A stretch of 15,659 bases of DNA, taken from assembly GCA_024696725.1 (NCBI GenBank), contig JAILGO010000047.1, forward strand, positions 1-15,659. The letters run 5' to 3'. Of the stretch, positions 1-7,721 are shown piece after piece. The notes under the pieces were generated by a model. It made no database searches and had not been told where the DNA came from. It worked only from the letters and a program-made list of their open reading frames with translations. The translations under genes were made by a program, and so were the position numbers. This DNA is from Eubacterium sp. (GTDB taxonomy: Bacteria; Bacillota; Clostridia; Oscillospirales; Acutalibacteraceae). The first letter of the stretch is position 1. Every line of letters starts with the position of its first letter.

Positions 1-768
1 ACCATTATCAAGCAGTTATTCCAGTACATCTCAACCGGCAGAACGGTTTATAAAATCCTCGTTCCGGTTGTTATGGTAATCTTCCTTCTGATGATTGCTT
101 ACATCGTACTGCTTGATAACGCTGAGAGAAGACTTCCCATCCAGTATTCAAAGCGTGTTGTAGGAAGAAAGATGTACAGCGGACAGAATACGCACATGCC
201 CATTAAGATTAATATGAGCGGCGTACTTCCGATTATCTTCGCTTCTTCAATCCTTTCGCTTCCCGCTACCGTACAGATGTTCCTTAAGAATAAACCCGCG
301 GACGATACGTTCTGGGGCAAGTTCTTTAACATCTTCCAGGGCGACAGCTGGTGGTATGCTCTTATGTACTTCTTACTGATAATCTTCTTTGCTTATTTCT
401 ACAGTACGATTCAGTACAACCCGATTGAAATGGCAAACAATCTCCGTAAGAACAACGGCGCAATTCCGGGTATCAGACCGGGCAGACCTACTTCGGATTA
501 TCTTATGAAAATCATTTCAAGGCTCGTACTTATCGGCGCCCTTATGATTTCCGCAGTAGCTCTCTTCCCGATTGTATACTCGCTCATCTGTAAGCTTGCT
601 ATTCCGGCTGACACCGACGCCGCAGCTAACTCAATCGCTGCTCAGGGCGGTATGACAATCAGTCTTGGCGGTACATCGCTTATCATTCTTGTAGGCGTTG
701 CGCTCGAAACCGTACGTCAGCTTGAATCACAGATGATGATGAAGCATTATAAAGGCTTCCTTGACTAA
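1..768 (+). CDS. secY: Protein translocase subunit SecY (5'-truncated, C-terminal part)
   Basis: SecY is the channel-forming subunit of the SecYEG translocon in the cytoplasmic membrane. Only the last 255 residues are present; the reading frame is open from base 1, so the gene begins upstream of the window. Recognisable SecY segments follow in order: the loop ERRLPIQYSKR, the next loop with MPIKINMSGVLPIIFA leading into a membrane helix, the cytosolic segment IEMANNLRKNNGAIPGIRPG that contacts SecA and the ribosome, two more hydrophobic helices, and the typical end MMMKHYKGFLD. An in-frame ATG at 73 is internal to a membrane segment and is not the start. The gene lies 18 bases upstream of adk, the standard order in Gram-positive spc operons. 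Identification is very secure. Confidence 0.98.
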   Translation, partial: TIIKQLFQYISTGRTVYKILVPVVMVIFLLMIAYIVLLDNAERRLPIQYSKRVVGRKMYSGQNTHMPIKINMSGVLPIIFASSILSLPATVQMFLKNKPADDTFWGKFFNIFQGDSWWYALMYFLLIIFFAYFYSTIQYNPIEMANNLRKNNGAIPGIRPGRPTSDYLMKIISRLVLIGALMISAVALFPIVYSLICKLAIPADTDAAANSIAAQGGMTISLGGTSLIILVGVALETVRQLESQMMMKHYKGFLD

Positions 769-786
769 TAATTCGGAGGAATATAA

Positions 787-1419
787 ATGAAACTCATTCT
801 TTTAGGCGCCCCGGGTGCCGGCAAGGGTACTCAGGCTGAAAAGATAGTAGAAAAGTTTAATATTCCGGCAATTTCAACAGGAAACATTATCCGTGCCGCT
901 CTTAAGAACGGCACGGAGATGGGACTTAAGGCAAAGGCGTATATGGACGCCGGTAGCCTCGTTCCCGATGAGGTTGTTATCGGAATTATAAAAGACAGAC
1001 TTAAGGAAGACGACTGTAAAAACGGATTTATTCTTGACGGCTTTCCGCGTACAATTCCCCAGGCTCAGGCGCTTGAGGATATGGGAATTTCAATTGATAA
1101 GGTTGTTGACATCGAGGTTCCCGACGAGACTATAACCGCAAGATTATCCGGCCGCAGAGTATGTGCTAAATGCGCTAACTCCTATCACCTTCTTTATAAG
1201 AAGCCTAAGACGGAGGGCGTGTGCGACGCGTGCGGCGGCGAGCTTATTCAGCGCAAGGATGACGCTCCGGAAACGGTGCTCGCCCGTCTTGAAGAATATC
1301 ACAGGATGACAGAGCCCCTTAAGGACTTTTACGAAAAGCTCGGTAAGCTTGTTATCGTAGAGGGTCAGGAAGAGGTTGCGGATACAACGAAGCTTGTATT
1401 CGAGGCGCTGGAGGCTTAA
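787..1419 (+). CDS. adk: Adenylate kinase (zinc-binding LID form)
   Basis: Adenylate kinase interconverts ATP + AMP and 2 ADP in the cytoplasm and sets the adenylate balance. The P-loop GAPGAGKGTQ is at residues 7-16, the AMP-binding STGNIIR segment near 30-36 and the DGFPR motif at 84-88. The LID domain carries four cysteines (C126, C129, C146, C149) in two CxxC pairs, which is the zinc-binding version usual in Gram-positive bacteria. At 210 residues it is close to the family's usual length. The ATG follows GGAGGA with good spacing. The gene sits between secY and map, with one base between its stop and the map start, so the two are translated as a tightly coupled pair. Confidence 0.98.
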   Translation: MKLILLGAPGAGKGTQAEKIVEKFNIPAISTGNIIRAALKNGTEMGLKAKAYMDAGSLVPDEVVIGIIKDRLKEDDCKNGFILDGFPRTIPQAQALEDMGISIDKVVDIEVPDETITARLSGRRVCAKCANSYHLLYKKPKTEGVCDACGGELIQRKDDAPETVLARLEEYHRMTEPLKDFYEKLGKLVIVEGQEEVADTTKLVFEALEA

Positions 1420-1420
1420 T

Positions 1421-2170
1421 ATGATAGTTATTAAAAGCAGCAGAGAGCTTGCTCTTATGAAAGAGGCTTGCGTAATCTCTGCTCAGGCATTGCAGCTCGC
1501 GGGAGAGGCGGTCCGCCCGGGTATTTCAACCTGGGAGATTGATAAAATCGCGCATGACTTTATTATAAAGCAGGGCGCGAAGCCGAATTTTCTCGGCTAC
1601 GGCGGCTTTCCCGGAACTGCGTGTATATCCGTAAACGATGAAGTAATCCACGGTATACCGAGTAAAAAGCGCGTGCTTAAAGAGGGAGACATTGTTTCTA
1701 TTGATTTAGGCGCTGCTAAAAACGGCTATAACGGCGATAATGCTGCCACATTTATCTGCGGGTCTTGCTCACCCGAGATAAAGCGGCTGATAGATACAAC
1801 CCGCGAATCGCTTTATAAAGGCATTGAGCAGGCTGTACCGGGCAACAGAATCGGCGATATAGGAAACGCGGTACAGACCTATTGCGAGGAACGCGGCTTC
1901 TCAGTCGTAAGGGACTTCGTAGGTCACGGCGTGGGTACAAAGCTTCACGAGGAACCGAGCGTACCGAACTTCGGACACGCAGGTCGTGGTATCAGACTAT
2001 TACCCGGAATGACATTGGCAATTGAACCGATGATTAATCTGGGAACCCACAAGGTTAAAACACTTTCGGACGGATGGACGGTTAAAACGGAGGACGGCAA
2101 GGCGTCCGCTCACTTTGAGCATACCATAGCTATAACTCCTAACGGTCCCGTTATATTAACGAAAGCATAG
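1421..2170 (+). CDS. map: Methionine aminopeptidase, type I
   Basis: This metalloenzyme removes the initiator methionine from new proteins whose second residue is small. The pita-bread fold signature is complete: H77 in VIHGIP, and the five metal ligands D95 and D106 (SIDLGAAKNGYNGD), H169 (VGHGVGTKLHEEP), E202 (IEPM) and E233 (HFEH). The protein has 249 residues and no N-terminal SEC-C zinc extension. The frame stays open upstream of the chosen ATG, into adk, but the ATG at 1421 is right because GGAGG at 1410-1414 precedes it, it lies one base past the adk stop, and the family begins with this I-x-I-K-S motif. The stop codon is TAG. Confidence 0.97.
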   Translation: MIVIKSSRELALMKEACVISAQALQLAGEAVRPGISTWEIDKIAHDFIIKQGAKPNFLGYGGFPGTACISVNDEVIHGIPSKKRVLKEGDIVSIDLGAAKNGYNGDNAATFICGSCSPEIKRLIDTTRESLYKGIEQAVPGNRIGDIGNAVQTYCEERGFSVVRDFVGHGVGTKLHEEPSVPNFGHAGRGIRLLPGMTLAIEPMINLGTHKVKTLSDGWTVKTEDGKASAHFEHTIAITPNGPVILTKA

Positions 2171-2276
2171 TTAACTTCAATTGCAGGCGATTACGCCGTA
2201 ATGTGATTCCAGTTAATCGAATCAGCCGCGTGCTGATTCCTAAACATCAACTCAATTTATATTAAAGAGGTATAAG
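2171..2276 (+). promoter_or_regulatory. infA leader with several small inverted repeats
   Basis: These 106 bases between map and infA contain three short inverted repeats: GGCG/CGCC (2186-2189 with 2194-2197, loop ATTA), GATTC/GAATC (2205-2209 with 2219-2223), and GAATCAG/CTGATTC (2219-2225 with 2233-2239). The last two share one arm and so cannot form together. No thymine run follows, so none is a classic terminator. The gap has no convincing open reading frame; related Clostridia often carry a small KOW-domain gene here. A regulatory role is only a possibility. Confidence 0.3.
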
Positions 2277-2495
2277 ATGTCTAAGTCAGATATGATAGAA
2301 GTTGAAGGTACTGTGGTAGAGGCGCTTCCTAATACAACCTTTAAGGTCGCGCTTGCTAACGGCCACATTATTACAGCTCACATCTCGGGAAAGCTCAGAA
2401 TGAATAATATTCGTATTCTTCCCGGTGATAAGGTAACAATGGAAATGTCGCCGTATGACCTTTCAAAAGGCCGTATAACGTGGCGTTCCAAGTAA
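2277..2495 (+). CDS. infA: Translation initiation factor IF-1
   Basis: IF-1 binds the A site of the 30S subunit during initiation and works with IF-2 and IF-3. The 72-residue product is exactly the usual size and is one S1/OB-fold domain. It shows the family pattern [18 protein letters not shown] near the start, the [13 protein letters not shown] loop in the middle and [11 protein letters not shown] at the end. The ATG follows AGAGG. The gene is 19 bases upstream of rpmJ, the usual infA-rpmJ-rpsM-rpsK order. Confidence 0.98.
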   Translation: MSKSDMIEVEGTVVEALPNTTFKVALANGHIITAHISGKLRMNNIRILPGDKVTMEMSPYDLSKGRITWRSK

Positions 2496-2514
2496 GAATA
2501 AGGAGGATATTTCA

Positions 2515-2628
2515 ATGAAAGTCAGACCTTCTGTAAAGAAAATTTGCGAAAAGTGCAAAGTAATTAAGCGCAATGGAAAAGTAATGGTTATCTGTGAAAA
2601 TCCAAAGCATAAGCAGCGTCAGGGCTAA
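2515..2628 (+). CDS. rpmJ: 50S ribosomal protein L36 (zinc-ribbon form)
   Basis: L36 is the smallest protein of the large ribosomal subunit. The product has 37 residues, begins [15 protein letters not shown] and ends KHKQRQG. The zinc-binding pattern is intact (C11, C14, C27, H32), so this is the metal-containing paralogue rather than the zinc-independent version made under zinc starvation. The ATG lies 8 bases after AAGGAGG (2500-2506). The gene is short but unmistakable by sequence and by its place between infA and rpsM. Confidence 0.97.
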   Translation: MKVRPSVKKICEKCKVIKRNGKVMVICENPKHKQRQG

Positions 2629-2659
2629 TCCCTGAAGAATAATCGGAGGTAATTAAAAT

Positions 2660-3028
2660 ATGGCACGTATTTCAGGTGTTGATTTACCTAATGACAAGAG
2701 AGTAGAAATCGGTCTTACCTACATTTACGGTATAGGCAGAACTACCGCAACAAAGATAATCGAAGAAACAGGCGTTAATCCCGACACCCGTTGCAGAGAT
2801 TTATCCGAAAGCGATGTTAAGAAGCTTTCCGACTATATTACCCATAACCTTACCGTTGAGGGTGACCTTAGAAGAAACGTAGCTTTTGACATCAAGAGAC
2901 TTATCGAAATCGGCAGCTATCGCGGCATTCGTCACAGAAAGGGTCTCCCCGTAAGAGGACAGACCTCAAAGAACAATGCAAGAACGCGTAAAGGTCCTAA
3001 GAAGACCATAGCTAACAAGAAGAAGTAA
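2660..3028 (+). CDS. rpsM: 30S ribosomal protein S13
   Basis: S13 sits in the head of the small subunit and contacts the P-site tRNA and the 50S subunit. The 122-residue protein begins [20 protein letters not shown], has the helix-hairpin-helix segment [14 protein letters not shown], the [17 protein letters not shown] motif around residues 91-107, and a basic tail ending in KKK. A GGAGG site (2645-2649) precedes the ATG. It is followed 16 bases later by rpsK. Confidence 0.98.
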   Translation: MARISGVDLPNDKRVEIGLTYIYGIGRTTATKIIEETGVNPDTRCRDLSESDVKKLSDYITHNLTVEGDLRRNVAFDIKRLIEIGSYRGIRHRKGLPVRGQTSKNNARTRKGPKKTIANKKK

Positions 3029-3044
3029 TAGGAGGAAACACAGT

Positions 3045-3437
3045 ATGGCACAAAAGAAGACTACTTCCCGCAAAAAGCGCGAGAAGAAGAATATTGAACG
3101 CGGTGTTGCTCATATTCAGTCAACCTTCAACAATACTATCGTAACTATTACAGATACTCAGGGCAATGCAGTTTCATGGGCGTCTGCAGGCGAAATGGGC
3201 TTCCGCGGCTCTAAGAAGTCGACTCCCTTCGCAGCACAGACAGCAGCAGAAACAGCGGCTAAAATTGCTACTGACCACGGTATGAAAACTGTTGAGGTTT
3301 ATGTTAAGGGTCCCGGCGCAGGCCGTGAATCCGCTGTAAGAGCGCTCCAGACCGCAGGCCTTGATGTAACTCTTATCAAGGATGTTACTCCTATCCCTCA
3401 TAACGGTTGTCGTCCGCCAAAGAGACGCCGTGTATAA
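3045..3437 (+). CDS. rpsK: 30S ribosomal protein S11
   Basis: S11 lies on the platform of the small subunit next to the mRNA exit path. The 130-residue protein has the lysine/arginine-rich N-terminus usual in the family, then [15 protein letters not shown], the [14 protein letters not shown] segment, [11 protein letters not shown], and the hallmark end [14 protein letters not shown]. It is preceded by AGGAGG (about 3031-3036) and lies between rpsM and rpsD, as in most bacterial alpha operons. Confidence 0.98.
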   Translation: MAQKKTTSRKKREKKNIERGVAHIQSTFNNTIVTITDTQGNAVSWASAGEMGFRGSKKSTPFAAQTAAETAAKIATDHGMKTVEVYVKGPGAGRESAVRALQTAGLDVTLIKDVTPIPHNGCRPPKRRRV

Positions 3438-3461
3438 TTTATAATAGGAGGTAAATGTATT

Positions 3462-4061
3462 ATGGCAATTAACAGACAGCCCATCGCAAGAAGATGCAAG
3501 AGATATGATATCTCTCCTTCTGTTTTAGGTTATGCTAAAAAAGATACTAACAGAAATCAGCAGGGTAAGCGCAGAAAGAAGGCTTCTGAATACTCAATTC
3601 AGCTTAATGAAAAGCAGAAGGTAAAGTTCATTTACGGTATTCTTGAGAAGCAGTCACGCCGCGTTTATGAGGAAGCTGAGCGTATGCCCGGCGTTACCGG
3701 TGAAAATATGGTTATGCTTCTCGAAACCCGTCTTGACAATGTTGTATACCGTCTCGGTCTCTGCCAGACAAGAAGACAGGCGCGTCAGTTCGTATCGCAC
3801 GCTCACTTCCTTGTAAACGGCAAGAAGGTTAATATCCCTTCATACAGAGTTAAGGTCGGCGACGTAATCTCCGTCCGTGACAGAAGTAAGGATATTGACG
3901 TGTTTAAAACTGTTAAGGAGGAAGGTCCTTCTCAGTTAATTCCTAAGTGGGTTGAGCTTAATCAGGAAAGCCTCAGCGGTAAAGTGCTTGCACTCCCGAC
4001 TTCCGAGGACCTTGATTACGATTTACAGTACAATCTTATCGTTGAGTTCTATTCTAAATAA
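3462..4061 (+). CDS. rpsD: 30S ribosomal protein S4 (cysteine-free zinc site form)
   Basis: S4 is a primary 16S rRNA-binding protein that nucleates 30S assembly and helps maintain decoding accuracy. The product is 199 residues. The middle part has ERMPGVTGENMVMLLETRLDNVVYRLG, followed by the S4 RNA-binding domain from about residue 90 (TRRQARQFVSHAHFLVNGKKVNIPSY). The N-terminal region contains one cysteine (C12) rather than the four-cysteine zinc cluster found in some S4 proteins, so this is the metal-free type. A strong AGGAGG precedes the ATG. In other bacteria S4 represses its operon; no recognisable S4 leader motif is visible in the short spacer before this gene. Confidence 0.97.
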   Translation: MAINRQPIARRCKRYDISPSVLGYAKKDTNRNQQGKRRKKASEYSIQLNEKQKVKFIYGILEKQSRRVYEEAERMPGVTGENMVMLLETRLDNVVYRLGLCQTRRQARQFVSHAHFLVNGKKVNIPSYRVKVGDVISVRDRSKDIDVFKTVKEEGPSQLIPKWVELNQESLSGKVLALPTSEDLDYDLQYNLIVEFYSK

Positions 4062-4125
4062 TAGCTTAGTTTTACTGATAATTACTGTAAAAACAACAAA
4101 ACAACAAAGTTTAGGAGGCTTTTAA

Positions 4126-5082
4126 ATGATAGAAATTGATAAGCCTAATATCGAAATAGTGGATTTATCTACTTTCGGAAGCAGAAGCGTAGGCAGATTT
4201 GTTGTAGAACCTCTCGAAAGAGGTTTCGGCACGACTCTCGGAAACTCAATGAGAAGAGTTCTTCTCTCCTCACTTCCGGGTTATGCTGTAACTTCCGTTA
4301 AGATTGACGGTGTATTACATGAATTTTCAACAATTCCTCACGTAAAAGAGGATGTTACCGAGATAGTTCTTAATCTCAAGAACATAATTCTCAAAATCCA
4401 TGACGAGAATCCGAAGACTCTGTATATTGAAGCTAACGGCGAGGGTGAAATTACAGCGGGCGACATCAAGCATGACGCTGACGTTGAAATTCTTAACCCC
4501 GAGCTTCATATTGCCTATCTTGAGGATGGTGCAAGCGTTATTATGGAACTCACCGCTGACAGCGGACGCGGCTATGTACCGTGCGACCGCAATAAGCAGC
4601 TTATGGATTTACCTATCGGAACAATCGCTGTTGACAGCATTTATACTCCGGTGCTTAAGGTTAACTATACTGTTGAAAATACCCGTGTAGGACAGCAGAC
4701 TGACCTTGATAAGCTTATTCTCGATGTTGAGACTGACGGAACAATTCCGGCAGATGAAGCAGCGTCATTAGCTGCCAAGATTCTCAATGAACATCTTAAC
4801 CTTTTCGTAAATCTCTCCGAAGAGATGAGCAACGCCGAAATCATGGTCGAAAAAGACGATGACGGTAAGGAAAAGGTTCTCGAGATGACTATTGAAGAGC
4901 TTGACCTTTCTGTGCGCTCCTTTAATTGCTTAAAGAGAGCAGGAATTAACACAGTTGAAGATTTAATCGGCAAATCCGAAGAAGATATGATGAAAGTCAG
5001 AAACCTCGGCCGCAAGTCGCTCGACGAAGTCGTAGGCAAGCTTGCCGCGCTCGGTTTCAGACTCAGCAAGGAAGAGGACTAA
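4126..5082 (+). CDS. rpoA: DNA-directed RNA polymerase subunit alpha
   Basis: The alpha dimer is the assembly platform of RNA polymerase. The 318-residue product has the N-terminal dimerisation domain (about residues 1-230) with [20 protein letters not shown] and the [20 protein letters not shown] segment. An acidic linker comes next, then the C-terminal DNA-binding domain (about 250-318) with [17 protein letters not shown] and [15 protein letters not shown], the helix-hairpin-helix that touches UP elements and activators. A good AGGAGG precedes the ATG. The 64-base spacer after rpsD holds a weak AT-only inverted repeat (TTTTAC/GTAAAA) with no thymine run directly after it. Confidence 0.98.
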   Translation: MIEIDKPNIEIVDLSTFGSRSVGRFVVEPLERGFGTTLGNSMRRVLLSSLPGYAVTSVKIDGVLHEFSTIPHVKEDVTEIVLNLKNIILKIHDENPKTLYIEANGEGEITAGDIKHDADVEILNPELHIAYLEDGASVIMELTADSGRGYVPCDRNKQLMDLPIGTIAVDSIYTPVLKVNYTVENTRVGQQTDLDKLILDVETDGTIPADEAASLAAKILNEHLNLFVNLSEEMSNAEIMVEKDDDGKEKVLEMTIEELDLSVRSFNCLKRAGINTVEDLIGKSEEDMMKVRNLGRKSLDEVVGKLAALGFRLSKEED

Positions 5083-5097
5083 AAGGAGGGATTTTCT

Positions 5098-5442
5098 ATG
5101 CCAGGTAGCAGAAAGTTGGGCAGACCTACTGACCAGAGAAAGGCTATGCTCAGAGGACTCGTTACTTATCTTTTAGAAAACGGCAAGATAGAAACCACCG
5201 TTACAAGAGCAAAGGAAGTTCGCGCTATGGCTGAGAGAATGATTACTCTCGGCAAAGCTGATACCCTTCATGCAAGAAGACAGGTTCTTTCTTATGTAAC
5301 TAAGGAAGACGTTGTAAAGAAGCTTTTTGATGAGATTGCTCCTAAGTATGAAGACAGAAACGGCGGTTATACTCGTATAATTAAAACAGGCCCGCGCCGC
5401 GGCGATGCAGCCGAGATGTGCATTATTGAGCTTGTTGACTAA
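5098..5442 (+). CDS. rplQ: 50S ribosomal protein L17
   Basis: L17 is a large-subunit protein near the peptide exit region. The 114-residue product matches the usual bacterial length and has the characteristic start [20 protein letters not shown], then [17 protein letters not shown] and the ending [19 protein letters not shown]. The start ATG follows AAGGAGGG immediately after the rpoA stop. It is the last gene of the ribosomal operon; a terminator begins 10 bases after its stop codon. Confidence 0.98.
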   Translation: MPGSRKLGRPTDQRKAMLRGLVTYLLENGKIETTVTRAKEVRAMAERMITLGKADTLHARRQVLSYVTKEDVVKKLFDEIAPKYEDRNGGYTRIIKTGPRRGDAAEMCIIELVD

Positions 5443-5451
5443 TTAAATTAG

Positions 5452-5482
5452 GCACCCGAGCGTCTGCTCGGGTGCTTGTTTT
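5452..5482 (+). terminator. Intrinsic terminator of the ribosomal operon
   Basis: A perfect 10-base-pair GC-rich stem (GCACCCGAGC at 5452-5461 with GCTCGGGTGC at 5466-5475) closes a GTCT loop and is followed by TTGTTTT. It lies just after rplQ and separates the ribosomal operon from the purine operon. Confidence 0.95.
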
Positions 5483-5516
5483 GTAATAATTTGTTATATT
5501 TAGCGTATGTATTTTA

Positions 5517-5525
5517 TGTTATACT
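5517..5525 (+). promoter_or_regulatory. Extended -10 promoter for the purine operon
   Basis: TG-T-TATACT matches an extended -10 element (TGnTATAAT, one mismatch). No good -35 hexamer lies at the normal distance; TTGTTA at 5491-5496 is 23 bases away, too far. The expected transcript start is near 5532, giving a leader of only about 20 bases. That is too short for a purine riboswitch. Regulation, if any, would need a protein operator that is not obvious here. Confidence 0.5.
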
Positions 5526-5552
5526 ATTAAAAAAATACGGAGGTTGTACGTT

Positions 5553-6050
5553 ATGAAAAAGGTCGCAATCATTATGGGCTCCGACAGCGATTTGCCCGTT
5601 GTAACTCCCGCGATTAAACAGTTAAAGGAGCTCGGTATTGAAACAGAGGTAAGAGTTATGTCTGCCCACAGAACTCCTGGGGAGGCGCACGAATTTTCAA
5701 AGAACGCGATAGCCAACGGCTTCGGCGTAATTATCGCGGCGGCGGGTATGGCGGCTCATCTCGGCGGCGTGCTTGCAGCGTCAACAACTCTTCCCGTAAT
5801 CGGTATACCCTGCTCGGGTAAGGTGCTCGACGGTATGGACGCTCTTCTTTCAACCGTTATGATGCCTCCGGGAATACCCGTTGCAACTGTCGGCGTAAAC
5901 GCCGCTAAAAACGCAGCCCTGCTCGCCGCGGAGATTCTTTCTCTCGGTAACGTTGAGCTTCAGGCTAAGCTTATGGAAATGCGCGCGGATATGGCGGAGC
6001 AGGTTAAGGAAAAGGACAGAGCATTACAGGAAAAATTAAAGGAGCTTTAA
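5553..6050 (+). CDS. purE: N5-carboxyaminoimidazole ribonucleotide mutase (class I PurE)
   Basis: PurE moves the carboxyl group of N5-CAIR to give CAIR in de novo purine synthesis. The 165-residue product starts with the phosphate-binding MGSDSD motif (residues 8-13), has the catalytic SAHRTP motif (37-42, with H39), and the AAGMAAHLGG loop (63-72). SAHR rather than SAHK points to class I, which works with the ATP-dependent PurK; no purK is in the window. The ATG at 5553 is chosen because GGAGG at 5539-5543 precedes it by 9 bases; an in-frame TTG at 5544 would sit directly against that site. It is the first gene of the pur operon, 2 bases before purM. Confidence 0.95.
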   Translation: MKKVAIIMGSDSDLPVVTPAIKQLKELGIETEVRVMSAHRTPGEAHEFSKNAIANGFGVIIAAAGMAAHLGGVLAASTTLPVIGIPCSGKVLDGMDALLSTVMMPPGIPVATVGVNAAKNAALLAAEILSLGNVELQAKLMEMRADMAEQVKEKDRALQEKLKEL

Positions 6051-6052
6051 TT

Positions 6053-7090
6053 ATGCAGAAAAGTTTCAGCGACAGCTATGCTGCTGCGGGCGTAGACGTA
6101 ACCGCAGGCTATAAATCTGTTGAGCTTATTAAATCACACGTTAAAAAGACAGCTATCGAGGGAGTTCTCGGCGGTATCGGCGGCTTCGGCGGTATGTTCG
6201 AGCTCCCCGTTAACGAATATAAAAATCCCGTGCTCGTTTCGGGAACCGACGGCGTAGGCACTAAGCTTAAGCTTGCCTTCCTTCTCGATAAGCACGATAC
6301 GATAGGAATCGACTGCGTGGCGATGTGCGTTAACGACGTCGCCTGCTCGGGCGCGATGCCGCTGTTTTTCCTCGATTATATCGCCTGCGGAAAGAATTAT
6401 CCCGAAAAGATAGAGCAGATAGTCAAGGGCGTGGCTGACGGCTGCGTTATGAGCGGCTGCGCTCTCGTCGGCGGCGAGACCGCCGAGCATCCGGGACTTA
6501 TGCCCGACGAGGAATACGACCTCGCAGGCTTTACCGTAGGTATCGGCGAAAAGGACAGGCTCGTTTCGGGCGAGCATTTAAAGGAGGGCGACGCGCTTAT
6601 CGCTATTGCGTCCTCGGGCGTTCATTCAAACGGCTTCTCGCTTGTAAGAAAGGTATTCGATATAAGCGAAAAAACCGTCGGCGTTTACTATGACGAGCTC
6701 GGTAAAACTCTCGGCGAGGAGCTTATTACTCCTACGAGAATTTACGTTAAGCCTCTGCTTGCCTTAATGGACAAGGTAAGAGTCAACGCGATTTCACATA
6801 TCACGGGCGGCGGCTTTTATGAGAACGTACCGCGAATGCTGAATGATAATACCCTCGCGGTTATTGAAAAGGATAAATGCTTTAAAAGACCGATATTCGA
6901 CCTTATCGCAAAGACGGGTAATATCCCCGAAAGAGATATGTATAATACCTTTAATATGGGTACGGGTATTATTCTCGCGGTCGACGGCGAAAACGCCGAC
7001 GAGGCGGTTAGAATTCTCACCGCGTCGGGCGAGCAGGCTGCAATAGTCGGCGAAATCAGAAACGGCGAAAAGGGAGTTGAGTTAGTGTGA
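6053..7090 (+). CDS. purM: Phosphoribosylformylglycinamidine cyclo-ligase (AIR synthetase)
   Basis: PurM closes the imidazole ring, converting FGAM to AIR with ATP. The product has 345 residues, the same length as the well-studied E. coli enzyme. Visible family motifs are YAAAGVDVTAGYKSVE (residues 9-24), the ATP-site SGTDGVGTK (63-71), VNDVACSGAMPLFFLDY (93-109), ALVGGETAEHPG (137-148) and SSGVHSNGFSLVRK. The typical GGGFYENVPR occurs near residue 250. The start lies 2 bases after the purE stop, and the last four bases overlap the start of purN, so translation of the three genes is probably coupled. Confidence 0.97.
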   Translation: MQKSFSDSYAAAGVDVTAGYKSVELIKSHVKKTAIEGVLGGIGGFGGMFELPVNEYKNPVLVSGTDGVGTKLKLAFLLDKHDTIGIDCVAMCVNDVACSGAMPLFFLDYIACGKNYPEKIEQIVKGVADGCVMSGCALVGGETAEHPGLMPDEEYDLAGFTVGIGEKDRLVSGEHLKEGDALIAIASSGVHSNGFSLVRKVFDISEKTVGVYYDELGKTLGEELITPTRIYVKPLLALMDKVRVNAISHITGGGFYENVPRMLNDNTLAVIEKDKCFKRPIFDLIAKTGNIPERDMYNTFNMGTGIILAVDGENADEAVRILTASGEQAAIVGEIRNGEKGVELV

Positions 7091-7710
7091 AGAATATCGC
7101 GGTATTCGTATCGGGCGGCGGAACTAACCTTCAGGCGCTGATTGACGCTGAGAAAAGGGGAGAAATTAAAAACGGAAAAATCGTTCTCGTCCTTGCTTCT
7201 AATGAAAACGCCTACGCTCTTGAAAGAGCAAAAAAGGCGGGAATCGAATCCGTCGTAGTTAATAAGAAAAACTATCCCTCAAAAGCGGAGTACGATAAAG
7301 CCGTGCTCGACGCGCTCGAAGGAAAGAGCATTGATTTAATCGTGCTTGCCGGCTTTCTTACTATTCTCGGCGAGGACTTGATTAAGCAGTACAGAAACAG
7401 AATAATCAATATTCACCCGAGCCTTATCCCGATGTTCTGCGGCGACGGCTTTTACGGTAAAAGAGTCCATACCGCAGTGCTTGAAAGCGGCGTGAAGGTT
7501 ACGGGCGCAACCGCTCATTTCGTTAACGAAATAACCGACGGCGGCGCAATTATTCTTCAGAAGGCGGTACCCGTAGAGCAGGGCGACAACGAGGATATAC
7601 TTCAATACCGCGTTATGCGTCAGGCGGAGTGGGAAATTCTTCCCAAAGCCGTATCGCTTTTCTGCGAGGACAGAATTAAAACTAACGGAAATAAAACCGA
7701 GATACTGTAG
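7087..7710 (+). CDS. purN: Phosphoribosylglycinamide formyltransferase
   Basis: PurN transfers a formyl group from 10-formyl-tetrahydrofolate to GAR. The 207-residue product has FVSGGGTNLQALID at its N-terminus and the catalytic triad of the family: N108 and H110 in NIHPSLIP and D151 in ITDGGAII. A short insertion (FCGDGFYGKRVHTA) follows the catalytic loop, as in many Clostridial homologues. Translation starts at GTG in a four-base GTGA overlap with the purM stop, preceded by GGGAG inside purM. The TAG stop forms part of the ribosome binding site of the next gene. Confidence 0.95.
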   Translation: MKNIAVFVSGGGTNLQALIDAEKRGEIKNGKIVLVLASNENAYALERAKKAGIESVVVNKKNYPSKAEYDKAVLDALEGKSIDLIVLAGFLTILGEDLIKQYRNRIINIHPSLIPMFCGDGFYGKRVHTAVLESGVKVTGATAHFVNEITDGGAIILQKAVPVEQGDNEDILQYRVMRQAEWEILPKAVSLFCEDRIKTNGNKTEIL

Positions 7711-7721
7711 GAGGTATAAAT

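Noticed and set aside
4062..4125. Terminator or S4-responsive leader between rpsD and rpoA
   Set aside because: The only hairpin is AT-rich (TTTTAC/GTAAAA) and is not followed by a thymine run; there is no clear pseudoknot pattern.
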